Shown here piece after piece: positions 19,101-25,432 of a stretch of DNA of 64,000 nucleotides. Under the pieces are notes generated by a model that saw only the letters and a program-made list of their open reading frames with translations, did not search any database and had not been told where the DNA came from. The stretch is from the NCBI GenBank assembly GCA_015068225.1, contig SVKX01000002.1:62001-126000 (forward strand). Direction: 5' to 3'. The stretch comes from Oscillospiraceae bacterium. GTDB lineage: Bacteria > Bacillota > Clostridia > Oscillospirales > Oscillospiraceae. Position numbers and translations under genes: made by a program. Every line of letters starts with the position of its first letter. The first letter of the stretch is position 1.

Positions 19101-19623
19101 GAAGCTCCAAATAAAAATGCTCTGGTCCGAAAATATTCGCCAGTTTCAGGGCATATTCCTTGGCGGAGGCATAGTCCTCATCCATCAGATACTGAGGGAT
19201 CGCGCCGGCAAGACACGCGGATAATGCGATCAGGCCCTCGTGATGCGCCTCCAACAGGGCAAGGTCCACCCTGGGCTTGCCATAAAAACCTCTTGTGAAA
19301 GCTTCGGAAACCAAATAGCACAGATTCTCATAGCCGGTACGGTTTTCGCAAAGAAGCACAAGATGGTATGGATCGTTGTCGATTCCGTGGACACGGTCCT
19401 CCATTCCCCGACGGGAAACATACACCTCGCAGCCAATGATGGGCTTGACATCTGCCGCCTTGGCTGCCTTGTAAAAATCGATGCAGCCATACATGACACC
19501 ATGGTCCGTAATGGCAATGGCAGACTGCCCCAGCTCCTTGACACGATCCATCATGCTGCCGATCCGGCAGGCACCGTCCAGAAGGCTGTATTCTGTATGA
19601 ACATGAAGATGCACAAAACTCAT
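16168..19623 (-). CDS. dnaE: DNA polymerase III alpha subunit, DnaE type
   Basis: DnaE is a replicative C-family polymerase; in PolC-bearing Firmicutes it extends lagging-strand primers before handing over to PolC. The N-terminal PHP domain begins HLHVHTEYSLLDG. The palm catalytic aspartates are in PDFDTDFCQERRGE, and a C-terminal OB-fold contains VSVAGIVQGVKMKTTRNN. The 1151-residue length is that of DnaE1. The start overlaps the whiA stop by 4 bases, so it is coupled to murB-whiA. PolC is also in this window at the right edge. Confidence 0.97.
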   Translation of the reverse strand: MSFVHLHVHTEYSLLDGACRIGSMMDRVKELGQSAIAITDHGVMYGCIDFYKAAKAADVKPIIGCEVYVSRRGMEDRVHGIDNDPYHLVLLCENRTGYENLCYLVSEAFTRGFYGKPRVDLALLEAHHEGLIALSACLAGAIPQYLMDEDYASAKEYALKLANIFGPEHFYLELQDHGIEEQRSVNQGVMRLARETGLPLVVTNDAHYLRKEDATMQDVLLCIQTGKTVDDENRMKFQTEEFYLKSEEELRQLFPNCDAAFENTVKIADMCNLEFTFHEYHLPSFPVPQGYTNEQYFRKLCYEGFEQRYDDPPESYIQRLEYEIDVISRMGYVNYYLIVWDFIRYAKESGIPVGPGRGSGAASIVAYCMHITEVDPMKYALIFERFLNPERVSMPDFDTDFCQERRGEVIDYVMRKYGADHVAQIATFGTMAARGAIRDVGRALNFTYAETDVVAKLVPTTLHITLKEALEVSPKLKEMYDTDERVKLLIDTAMSMEGMPRNTSTHAAGVVITADPVYTYVPLSKNDDTIVTQYTMTTIEELGLLKMDFLGLRNLTVIEDAQTEIRKLEPDFDIDLVPDNDPDTFAMLAEGKTQGVFQLESAGITGVCVNMKPASIEDMTAIVALYRPGPMDSIPTFIANKLDHRKITYKTPLLEPILKVTYGCIVYQEQVIEIFRSLGGYTMGQADNIRRAISKKKMKVIEAERKVFVYGDATQGIPGAIANGVAESAAQSIYDEIVDFANYAFNKAHAVCYAVVSYQTAYLKCHYPRQYMAALMTSVLDSADKVSGYIAECKELGIPVLPPDINHSDDPFTVEGECIRFGLGAVKNVGRGLIRSMVSRRSEDGPFKSLEDLLQRMADGELNKRAVENFIKCGALDCFGHHRSELLAVYDSMMDSVSSSRKRNIDGQMGLFSMLEETDKAASMPIPSLPELKKADLMAMEKETTGIYISGHPMDDYRQYLKGTHVVSIGELMGEESRFQDDAIVSVAGIVQGVKMKTTRNNSMMAYVTVEDDSASIEMLAFSNVLSQYGGYLRENSPVVITGRLSLRDDKEPQIVINRARPISDFSERPAVDTKPKTVVAENQTLYLKLSGEEDPRYRKVKAILNMFPGSGKVVLFFADTRLRRGTQCLLDESMIRELENVLGNENVVLK

Positions 19624-20534
19624 AATACGGCCTCCTTTGCCATTTCTATCAGCTTTTTTAAACGATGGTTCATGGCAGGCTTGGAAATCGGCGGCTCCAT
19701 CAAGGCTGCAAGCTCTGTCAGAGATGCCTCCGGATGGTCAAGCCTTGCAGCAGCAGCCTGGGAAAGCTTTTTGGGAAGATTCCCAAGAATACCCTGCTCC
19801 TTCAAAATACGGATGGCAGAAAGCTGCTCCTGCGCAGCCTCCACCACCTTTGAAGTATTTGCATCATCACAGTTACAACGCCGGTTGACTTTATTATTCA
19901 GCTCTTTCTCCAGACGCGCTTCCATTATGCCCATAGCAGCAACCGGCGCCCCAAGAAAGGTTAGAAAATCCGAGATAAGCTCGCTGTTCTTTATGTACAG
20001 TACTTGTCCCCCGCCCCGCACAGCGGTTTTGGGATAGAATCCCAGTGTTTCCTCCATCAGCGTATAGGTTTCCCTTGCCACACTGTGATGGGTGGTAGTA
20101 AGCTCCATATGATAACCCTTGGCAGGATCGGTCACAGACCCGCCGGCAAGAAAAACTCCCCGCAGAAAAGATACCTTGCAGCAGGATTCTTCCACCACCG
20201 GAAGGTTGACATGAAGAGAAACTGTACTTTCCGCATCAAATCCAAATGCATTCATTATGGTCTTGATTTTCTCAGAACATGTGATCTGGAAGATATGTTT
20301 CCCCTGCGCGTCTGTCTCCGGCATCAGGTCAAAACTAATGTTAAATGCTTTCCGGAACAGCTTTGGAAGCAGACTGGAAAACTCCCGACTTTCCGTAATA
20401 ATGCGGATGCCGTTGGAACTAAAACTGTTGCAAAACAGCAAAATACCAAAGCAGGCCGCCAGCGCACAGCAGCGTTTTTGAGGAAGGGCCTTGCAGACTT
20501 CTGCCTTTGCCCCGCCGGAAAATGAAACTGCCAT
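19620..20534 (-). CDS. whiA: WhiA-family DNA-binding protein
   Basis: WhiA homologues combine an N-terminal LAGLIDADG-like fold with a C-terminal helix-turn-helix; in Bacillus WhiA affects chromosome segregation and division. Seen here: SFSGGAKAEVCKAL at the start, FLRGVFLAGGSVTDP in the homing-endonuclease-like domain, and the C-terminal SLTELAALMEPPISKPAMNHR helix-turn-helix. The 304-residue length is normal. ATG 20534 with AAAGGAGG is chosen over the ORF-track start 129 bases earlier. The usual neighbours rapZ and yvcK are absent between murB and whiA. Confidence 0.94.
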   Translation of the reverse strand: MAVSFSGGAKAEVCKALPQKRCCALAACFGILLFCNSFSSNGIRIITESREFSSLLPKLFRKAFNISFDLMPETDAQGKHIFQITCSEKIKTIMNAFGFDAESTVSLHVNLPVVEESCCKVSFLRGVFLAGGSVTDPAKGYHMELTTTHHSVARETYTLMEETLGFYPKTAVRGGGQVLYIKNSELISDFLTFLGAPVAAMGIMEARLEKELNNKVNRRCNCDDANTSKVVEAAQEQLSAIRILKEQGILGNLPKKLSQAAAARLDHPEASLTELAALMEPPISKPAMNHRLKKLIEMAKEAVL

Positions 20535-20556
20535 TTTGGCCCCTCCTTTCACGAAA

Positions 20557-21468
20557 TTACCAAATACGAACTTCCGGCTCCAGACGAATGCCGGTTTTTT
20601 CAAATACAATGTCAGAGACCTGCTGCAAAAGCATACGCACATCCTCTGCACTTGCGTTTCCAAGATTCACTGCAAATCCTGCATGCTTTGTAGAGATTGC
20701 TGCGCCGCCGATCTGAAAACCCTTCAGCCCGGCTTCATCAATTAAAGCTGCAGCATAGCCCTTAGCAGGGCGTTTGAATGCGGAACCCGCGGAGGGAAGA
20801 TCCAGCGGCTGAGAGGCAGAACGCTTTTCCATAAGCTCTTTCATTCTGGCTCTGATCTGCGCAACAGGCTGGGGAGTAAGCTTAAATATAGCGCTGATGA
20901 CAATATCTCCAGTTTCTTCCAAAATACTGTGGCGGTAAGAAAATGCCATCTGTGCCGCGCTAAGCTGTCGCAGATTCCCCTGCCGGTCCAAAATCTCAAC
21001 ACTCTCACAGACCTGACAGATCTCCCCGCCATAGGCGCCGGCATTCATATACACGCCACCGCCCACAGTTCCAGGGATGCCATGGGCAAATTCCAAGCCG
21101 GAAAGGCCTTTGTTGGCTGCAAAAACAGCGGCTCTTGTCATAGTCACACCGGCCATGACACGAATACGGTCATTTTCCAGCATTTCCATTCCGTCCATGC
21201 AGTCTTTCAAGCAAATGACAATACCCGATACACCTTCATCCGGTGCCAAAACATTGGTTCCTGCTCCTAAGATCGCACAATTACAGTCCAATACCTTGGA
21301 CAATTTCAAAATTTCTGCAAGCTGATCTTTGGTCTTGGGAAAAGCCATAACCTCCGCACTGCCACCAATCCGAAAAGAAGTGTGCATAGACAAAGGTTCA
21401 TTATATTTTAATTCACACTCAGGGCTTTTCTGCCTGAGATTCTGTTGTAAAAGTGTCAAATCGAACAT
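20557..21468 (-). CDS. murB: UDP-N-acetylenolpyruvoylglucosamine reductase
   Basis: MurB reduces UDP-GlcNAc-enolpyruvate to UDP-MurNAc with NADPH and FAD, the second committed step of peptidoglycan synthesis. The FAD-binding PCMH domain shows MHTSFRIGGSAEV, ILGAGTNVLAPDEG and FAHGIPGTVGGGVYMNAGAYGGEI. The catalytic Ser lies in SAGSAFKRP. The 303-residue length fits the Gram-positive type. It is the first gene of murB-whiA-dnaE with a strong promoter just upstream. Confidence 0.96.
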   Translation of the reverse strand: MFDLTLLQQNLRQKSPECELKYNEPLSMHTSFRIGGSAEVMAFPKTKDQLAEILKLSKVLDCNCAILGAGTNVLAPDEGVSGIVICLKDCMDGMEMLENDRIRVMAGVTMTRAAVFAANKGLSGLEFAHGIPGTVGGGVYMNAGAYGGEICQVCESVEILDRQGNLRQLSAAQMAFSYRHSILEETGDIVISAIFKLTPQPVAQIRARMKELMEKRSASQPLDLPSAGSAFKRPAKGYAAALIDEAGLKGFQIGGAAISTKHAGFAVNLGNASAEDVRMLLQQVSDIVFEKTGIRLEPEVRIW

Positions 21469-21498
21469 AAACGCCTCCGGGTGTATAATGTCTTTTAT

Positions 21499-21527
21499 AC
21501 TATACCATACCTATGCCCAATATGCAA
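21499..21527 (-). promoter_or_regulatory. Sigma-A promoter of murB-whiA-dnaE
   Basis: On the minus strand TTGCAT (21522-21527) and TATAGT (21499-21504) are 17 bases apart, with an extended TG. Confidence 0.8.
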
Positions 21528-21588
21528 ATGAAACAACAGGAAATTTCATTGTCAAAATAAATTTCACATACCGTTTTCCCTATAAAAA

Positions 21589-21620
21589 AATGGGCAATCG
21601 ATCACTCGATTGCCCATTTT
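21589..21620 (-). terminator. Terminator of the polyferredoxin gene
   Basis: Arms AATGGGCAATCGA and TCGATTGCCCATT are followed on the minus strand by a T7 run. It lies between the ferredoxin stop and the murB promoter. Confidence 0.88.
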
Positions 21621-21628
21621 AAAATATA

Positions 21629-22015
21629 TTATTTTTCAACAATTTCCAGAAGCTCCATGGGACATGCCTTTACACAGATACCGCAGGCAATGCACTTGGA
21701 TACAGGGTTTCCTTCCTTATGTACCATAACCTTCATAGGACAAACTTCCACGCACTTTCCGCAGCCAACACAGTTCTTCTTGTTGATCATGTAAATGCCG
21801 GTCTTGGGATTCTGGGTAATAGCATCATGCTCACAGACCTTCATGCACTTTCCGCACTGAATGCAGGTCATAGGCTTGGCACCGCTGCCCTTTGCCACGA
21901 TCTGAATGCAGGAAAGATCTGGATCAAACTCCTTGTAAAAAGCCTGAGAGCAAGCGCGGACACATTCCAGACAAGCCATGCATTCGATATTCTTCTTTAC
22001 TGCCAGTTTTTTCAT
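21629..22015 (-). CDS. Polyferredoxin-like 4Fe-4S protein
   Basis: In 128 residues there are four CxxCxxCxxxC motifs: CMACLECVRAC, CIQCGKCMKVC, CVGCGKCVEVC and CIACGICVKAC. That is enough for up to four [4Fe-4S] clusters, so this is an electron-transfer protein rather than a simple two-cluster ferredoxin. It resembles the ferredoxin-type subunits of redox complexes, but no partner oxidoreductase lies next to it and it has its own promoter and terminator. The redox partner is unknown. Confidence 0.85.
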   Translation of the reverse strand: MKKLAVKKNIECMACLECVRACSQAFYKEFDPDLSCIQIVAKGSGAKPMTCIQCGKCMKVCEHDAITQNPKTGIYMINKKNCVGCGKCVEVCPMKVMVHKEGNPVSKCIACGICVKACPMELLEIVEK

Positions 22016-22052
22016 AACAAAGGATTCTCCTTTTATGTATTTATCTTACGAC

Positions 22053-22081
22053 ATTATAATATATAACAGAAAAAAAGGCAA
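22053..22081 (-). promoter_or_regulatory. Sigma-A promoter of the polyferredoxin gene
   Basis: On the minus strand TTGCCT (22076-22081) and TATAAT (22053-22058) are 17 bases apart. Confidence 0.8.
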
Positions 22082-22197
22082 TGCCTAAATTATATTTTTT
22101 AACGAGGAATCGTCCTGCTGATTTTCAATTTTTTCCAGTCTATTTTCAAAAAAAGAGGCAATACTAGCTCTGAAACCCGAACTTTAGGAGGATAACA

Positions 22198-22500
22198 ATG
22201 AGAAAGACAGCAATTCTTGGACTTATTTTTGTGCTCTGCACCTGTCTTCTGACCGGTTGCCGCAGAGGCCCCACATCTGAAACTTCCATGCCCACAGATA
22301 CTATGCCCTCGATCACCATGCCAACACAGGGTTCCACTCAAACGACACCCAGCATCAGCACCCGTCCCAGCACGCAGACGACAATGCCCTCTACCATGGA
22401 TACCACTTCCGGAACAGAAGGCAGCATGCCTGGCAGTTCTGGTAGTGGAGCTATAGATGGGACCGGCAGAAGCCGTTACAGCAACAACTCCATGCGCTGA
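22198..22500 (+). CDS. Small Thr/Ser/Pro-rich lipoprotein
   Basis: A signal peptide ends in the lipobox LLTGC, so the 100-residue product should be a membrane-anchored lipoprotein. The mature part is low-complexity Thr, Ser, Met and Pro with no domain, resembling the linker of other lipoproteins in this window but without a head. The ribosome site AGGAGGATAACA is strong. I do not recognise it; it could be a spore or cell-surface protein. Confidence 0.8.
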   Translation: MRKTAILGLIFVLCTCLLTGCRRGPTSETSMPTDTMPSITMPTQGSTQTTPSISTRPSTQTTMPSTMDTTSGTEGSMPGSSGSGAIDGTGRSRYSNNSMR

Positions 22501-22522
22501 AAGTCAGGATTTATCCTGACTT
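22501..22522. terminator. Convergent terminator hairpin
   Basis: AAGTCAGGAT and ATCCTGACTT form 10-bp arms with a tiny loop. It directly follows the small lipoprotein and overlaps the last codons of the convergent glutaredoxin-like gene. It has little U tract. Confidence 0.5.
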
Positions 22523-22764
22523 ACATATTCCTCCCAGTCAAGCATAACCCTGCCATCGTCAGAAACGATGCAGGGAATACCGATTTTCCCGTTGTTTTTG
22601 ATTTCCGAAAACACCTCTTCTGTGTCCCGCAGAGATAAAAATTCCTTTAAATTCCGAAGGTCATCCCCAAATTCCAGAAAAACATATGGGATTCGCGCCT
22701 TTTCAAGAACATTACAGCATTCCACGCAGTCAGGGCAAAGCATAGATCCATAAATCTTAAGCAT
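22504..22764 (-). CDS. Glutaredoxin-like thiol protein
   Basis: The 86-residue product begins MLKIYGSMLCPDCVECC, a thioredoxin-fold start with a CPDC redox motif and two more Cys. The cis-Pro loop is GKIGIPCIV. It is a glutaredoxin-type dithiol protein, probably a cytoplasmic disulphide or metal-handling reductant. The start is ATG 22764; the ORF-track extension lies inside the upstream gene. It is 8 bases from the PyrF-like gene and probably shares its transcript. Confidence 0.8.
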   Translation of the reverse strand: MLKIYGSMLCPDCVECCNVLEKARIPYVFLEFGDDLRNLKEFLSLRDTEEVFSEIKNNGKIGIPCIVSDDGRVMLDWEEYVSQDKS

Positions 22765-22772
22765 AATAAACC

Positions 22773-23648
22773 TCACAGAATTGTGACATAGCGGCAGAGC
22801 TTCCGCTTCATTCGCTCCGCGGACTGCACCGCCTGTTCGATATAATTCGTACCATCGGACTCCGCATCCTTCCATGCCGCAGTCACAGAGGGTCCGGCAC
22901 ACACCGCTGCGCCATAACCGAATCTATCAAAGGCATAGGAACAATTTTTCGCATTGCCGCTGGGATAATCCAAGCCGTCCACCAGCAGGAACATCCGGTC
23001 ATGTTTGCTTCGAAGGATCCGAATGCTCTCCGGAGAACCTGCGCTGACCACACCGCAAAGCCGCGAATAGCTGCACTTTCCCAAAATGGACTCGCCGAAG
23101 CGATTAACCATCTCAGCCACAGCCGAATAAACATGACGGGAGCCTGTGAGCAGGTCCTGAATTTCCGATGCGGATTTGTTGGCAGATCGCACTACCGTAA
23201 ACAGATCCTTTCCATCCTCCTTGCAATGCTTCAAGAAGGGCTTCAGACCGTCACTACCAATAAAAGAGCTGATCAGCAAACCGTCGCAGGGGTAGAGAGA
23301 ATCTCCAAAGATACTGTCAGCAGCCCTGTCTGCTGACCAGGGCGAAAGGATCTGCGGCCCGTCCAGCAAAACATAGTAGCCCAGTTCTTTTGCTCTGGAC
23401 AAAAGCGTCTGCAGTTTTGTCAGACCATCCGGTCCAAGAAGGGCAAATGCATCAAAAGAAAGCCGCACGCCGGCCACCGTATCTTTTAGTGCATCCATCA
23501 ATTCCCCACAAAAACGGGTATAAGCATTGAGAAAATCTCCCTCTTCCTGCATAAGATGCTGAGGGATCATGTCCTTTTGAATGCCAAAGTCTATAAAAGA
23601 TGGATTTTTCAGTTTGCGAATACGGTCGTGAAGCAGATCAATGGACAT
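22773..23648 (-). CDS. PyrF-like protein lacking catalytic residues
   Basis: The 291-residue protein aligns by eye over its length with type-2 orotidine-5'-phosphate decarboxylases: the start SIDLLHDRIRKLKNPS, the middle FIGSDGLKPFLKHC, and VYSAVAEMVNRFGES. The family catalytic set is missing. The usual DxKxxD motif (as in DAKRGDI) is replaced by DGPQILS, the earlier Lys of VKPQ is Arg in VRLSF, and the GLDP loop is DFGIQ. The phosphate loop near the C-terminus is also changed. I infer a non-decarboxylating paralogue or pseudoenzyme, not the pyrimidine gene. Strong AGGAGG site; co-transcribed with the glutaredoxin-like gene. Confidence 0.7.
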   Translation of the reverse strand: MSIDLLHDRIRKLKNPSFIDFGIQKDMIPQHLMQEEGDFLNAYTRFCGELMDALKDTVAGVRLSFDAFALLGPDGLTKLQTLLSRAKELGYYVLLDGPQILSPWSADRAADSIFGDSLYPCDGLLISSFIGSDGLKPFLKHCKEDGKDLFTVVRSANKSASEIQDLLTGSRHVYSAVAEMVNRFGESILGKCSYSRLCGVVSAGSPESIRILRSKHDRMFLLVDGLDYPSGNAKNCSYAFDRFGYGAAVCAGPSVTAAWKDAESDGTNYIEQAVQSAERMKRKLCRYVTIL

Positions 23649-23673
23649 AAACTCGCCTCCTACTTTTTTCTTG

Positions 23674-23703
23674 ATTATAACACACAATTGCAAAAAAACA
23701 CAA
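23674..23703 (-). promoter_or_regulatory. Promoter of the PyrF-like/glutaredoxin-like pair
   Basis: On the minus strand TTGTGT (23698-23703) and TATAAT (23674-23679) are 18 bases apart with an extended TG. Confidence 0.65.
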
Positions 23704-23780
23704 CCGGAAATTACGAAAAAGCTTTCCAGATGTGAAACGTGCTCTGCGGGATATACTAATATCGAAGGGAGGGAGAAAAT

Positions 23781-23957
23781 ATGCAAATGAAAGGTTGGGC
23801 GATCACTTTGGGCGTTGGAGCTGCTGCGGGCGCTGTGGCGGCTATGATGCTTCCCCGCCAGAGTGCTGCCAGACGGCTTGTGAATAAGGCCGCCTGTGCC
23901 GTAGAAGATGCCGCAGTAAAAATCGGCGACAAGATCTCTGACAAAATGGATATGTAA
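23781..23957 (+). CDS. Small membrane protein, 58 residues
   Basis: This gene is too short for the ORF track. It reads MQMKGWAITLGVGAAAGAVA and onward to SDKMDM, then TAA. One Gly/Ala-rich membrane helix (about residues 6-23) is followed by an amphipathic charged helix, the build of YtxH-like small proteins. AAGGGAGGGAG lies 8 bases before the ATG, and a terminator follows the stop. Function is unknown; the evidence is the ribosome site, the coherent protein and the flanking signals. Confidence 0.7.
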   Translation: MQMKGWAITLGVGAAAGAVAAMMLPRQSAARRLVNKAACAVEDAAVKIGDKISDKMDM

Positions 23958-23958
23958 C

Positions 23959-23989
23959 AAAACAGGGAGGCAAACGCCTCCCTGTTTTC
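23959..23989. terminator. Bidirectional terminator
   Basis: Arms AACAGGGAGGC and GCCTCCCTGTT with T/A tracts on both sides lie between the small membrane protein gene and the convergent flavoprotein gene. Confidence 0.88.
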
Positions 23990-24000
23990 CATTTTCTGAA

Positions 24001-25341
24001 TTACTTTAGCTTGTCCAACACCTTTTTATAGGGTGCGATCATACCCTCGTTCATGGCATTTCCCATTTTCGCCTTGATCTTCGGATTGGAGATCAAAGCG
24101 CCAACAAAGTACATTTTTACCATGGTAGGCCACTTTTTCTGAGGGAAGTCATATTGTTTGTGCTTTTTATAGAACCTGTGATCCGCCTTCATCATACCCT
24201 GCATCTGCCAGATAAGGTCGCGGAAGATCTTCATACCGCCGATCCCATAAAAATTCTGGGGCGGTACATAGCCAGCATTCAGCGCATATGTCAAATTGGC
24301 AGCCATATTGTCGATCTGTCTGTCAGGATCCTGTTCATCGGTAGCCACACCCGCAAGAAAATTGGTGCCCACCTGCGCTCTGCCTTCGACGATCATCTGC
24401 AGATTGAATTCCCTGCTGTAATTACCGCTGATCAGATATCCGATAGGCATGCCCATGGTAACAGTGCGGTGGCCGTTACAAAACTGACGGTCATCATAGA
24501 GCTTAAATGCCGCGCCCATGGAATGATCCCTGACCGTAAAAGCATAGACGATGGCTTCTGCTGTCTGGATCTCATTGCGCAGATATTCGTCAAACCCATC
24601 GGCATAAATGCATTTTCCTTTCGTTGCGCAATTAAAACAACCGAGACAACCGCCCCGGAACGGGTATTCCAGAAGATTCAACACTCGTGTCTTCCGGATG
24701 CAAACTGCCTGAAAACGGCGGATCATAGTCTGAAGCTGCGCGTCATCCGGTGCGCAGGTGGTCAGGATCACCACGTCACCGGGTTTCTCCTGACCCATGG
24801 TTTCGGGCACCGTCACAGGGACAGGCTTCGTCTCAGGCTGAGGCTCCGGCAAAGGCTCATACCGGTCATCTGCCATGCAGCAGCATACATAGGCAAAGAA
24901 ATTCTTTGCTTCCTGTTGGCCCTTCTTATGTAACAGATCATCCATGTCCGCAGAAAGTCCACGGATAAACTTCATACCAAGATCCTGACAATTATCCTGA
25001 ATGTAGCGGTGGGCGGTCACATCATAAAAATGCTTGGAAGTCGTGATCTGGGTAGCAAACTTTTCAGACAGATCGATTCCTGATGCCTTTACCAACTCAA
25101 TGAACCTGTGTAACTGGTACGGCGCAATGAAGGTGTAGACAGGATAAGAAAACAGAATAAGTTCTGCAGAATTCAGCGCATCAATGGCTTTTGTAAAATC
25201 CTTTTCCAGACTCTTGATCTGTCTGCCTACATTCAGCACTTCAAAAGAATGCTCGGGATGGAGCTTTTCCAGGTAACGAACCGTCTGCAGTGTGATACTG
25301 TACTCCCCTTTGGGGCTGCCGTTCAAAACAAGAATTTTCAT
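24001..25341 (-). CDS. Tandem flavodoxin-fold oxidoreductase
   Basis: The 446-residue protein holds two NADPH-dependent FMN-reductase-like domains. The first starts MKILVLNGSPKGEYSITLQT with the FMN loop and has SYPVYTFIAPYQLH. The second starts near residue 195 (PGDVVILTTCAPDD) and carries a Cys cluster, CLGCFNCATKGKC, of the kind that binds an Fe-S centre in iron-sulphur flavoproteins, just before its FMN-loop region. It is likely a cytoplasmic electron-transfer or nitro/quinone reductase; the substrate is unknown. ATG 25341 has a GGGGGAAA ribosome site. Confidence 0.8.
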   Translation of the reverse strand: MKILVLNGSPKGEYSITLQTVRYLEKLHPEHSFEVLNVGRQIKSLEKDFTKAIDALNSAELILFSYPVYTFIAPYQLHRFIELVKASGIDLSEKFATQITTSKHFYDVTAHRYIQDNCQDLGMKFIRGLSADMDDLLHKKGQQEAKNFFAYVCCCMADDRYEPLPEPQPETKPVPVTVPETMGQEKPGDVVILTTCAPDDAQLQTMIRRFQAVCIRKTRVLNLLEYPFRGGCLGCFNCATKGKCIYADGFDEYLRNEIQTAEAIVYAFTVRDHSMGAAFKLYDDRQFCNGHRTVTMGMPIGYLISGNYSREFNLQMIVEGRAQVGTNFLAGVATDEQDPDRQIDNMAANLTYALNAGYVPPQNFYGIGGMKIFRDLIWQMQGMMKADHRFYKKHKQYDFPQKKWPTMVKMYFVGALISNPKIKAKMGNAMNEGMIAPYKKVLDKLK

Positions 25342-25398
25342 GAGATTTCCCCCTTTTGACCTATTATAGCAGAGATTTTCCAATGGTCAAATAGTTTC

Positions 25399-25430
25399 AA
25401 AGCCGGAAAGCAAAAGCTTTCCGGCTTTTT
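25399..25430. terminator. Terminator after clpE
   Basis: Arms AAAGCCGGAAAGC and GCTTTCCGGCTTT around an AAAA loop lie just beyond the clpE stop. Confidence 0.85.
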
Positions 25431-25432
25431 GA

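Noticed and set aside
22773-23648. Annotation as functional pyrF
   Set aside because: The catalytic Lys and Asp motifs of the family are missing, so decarboxylase activity is not supported.
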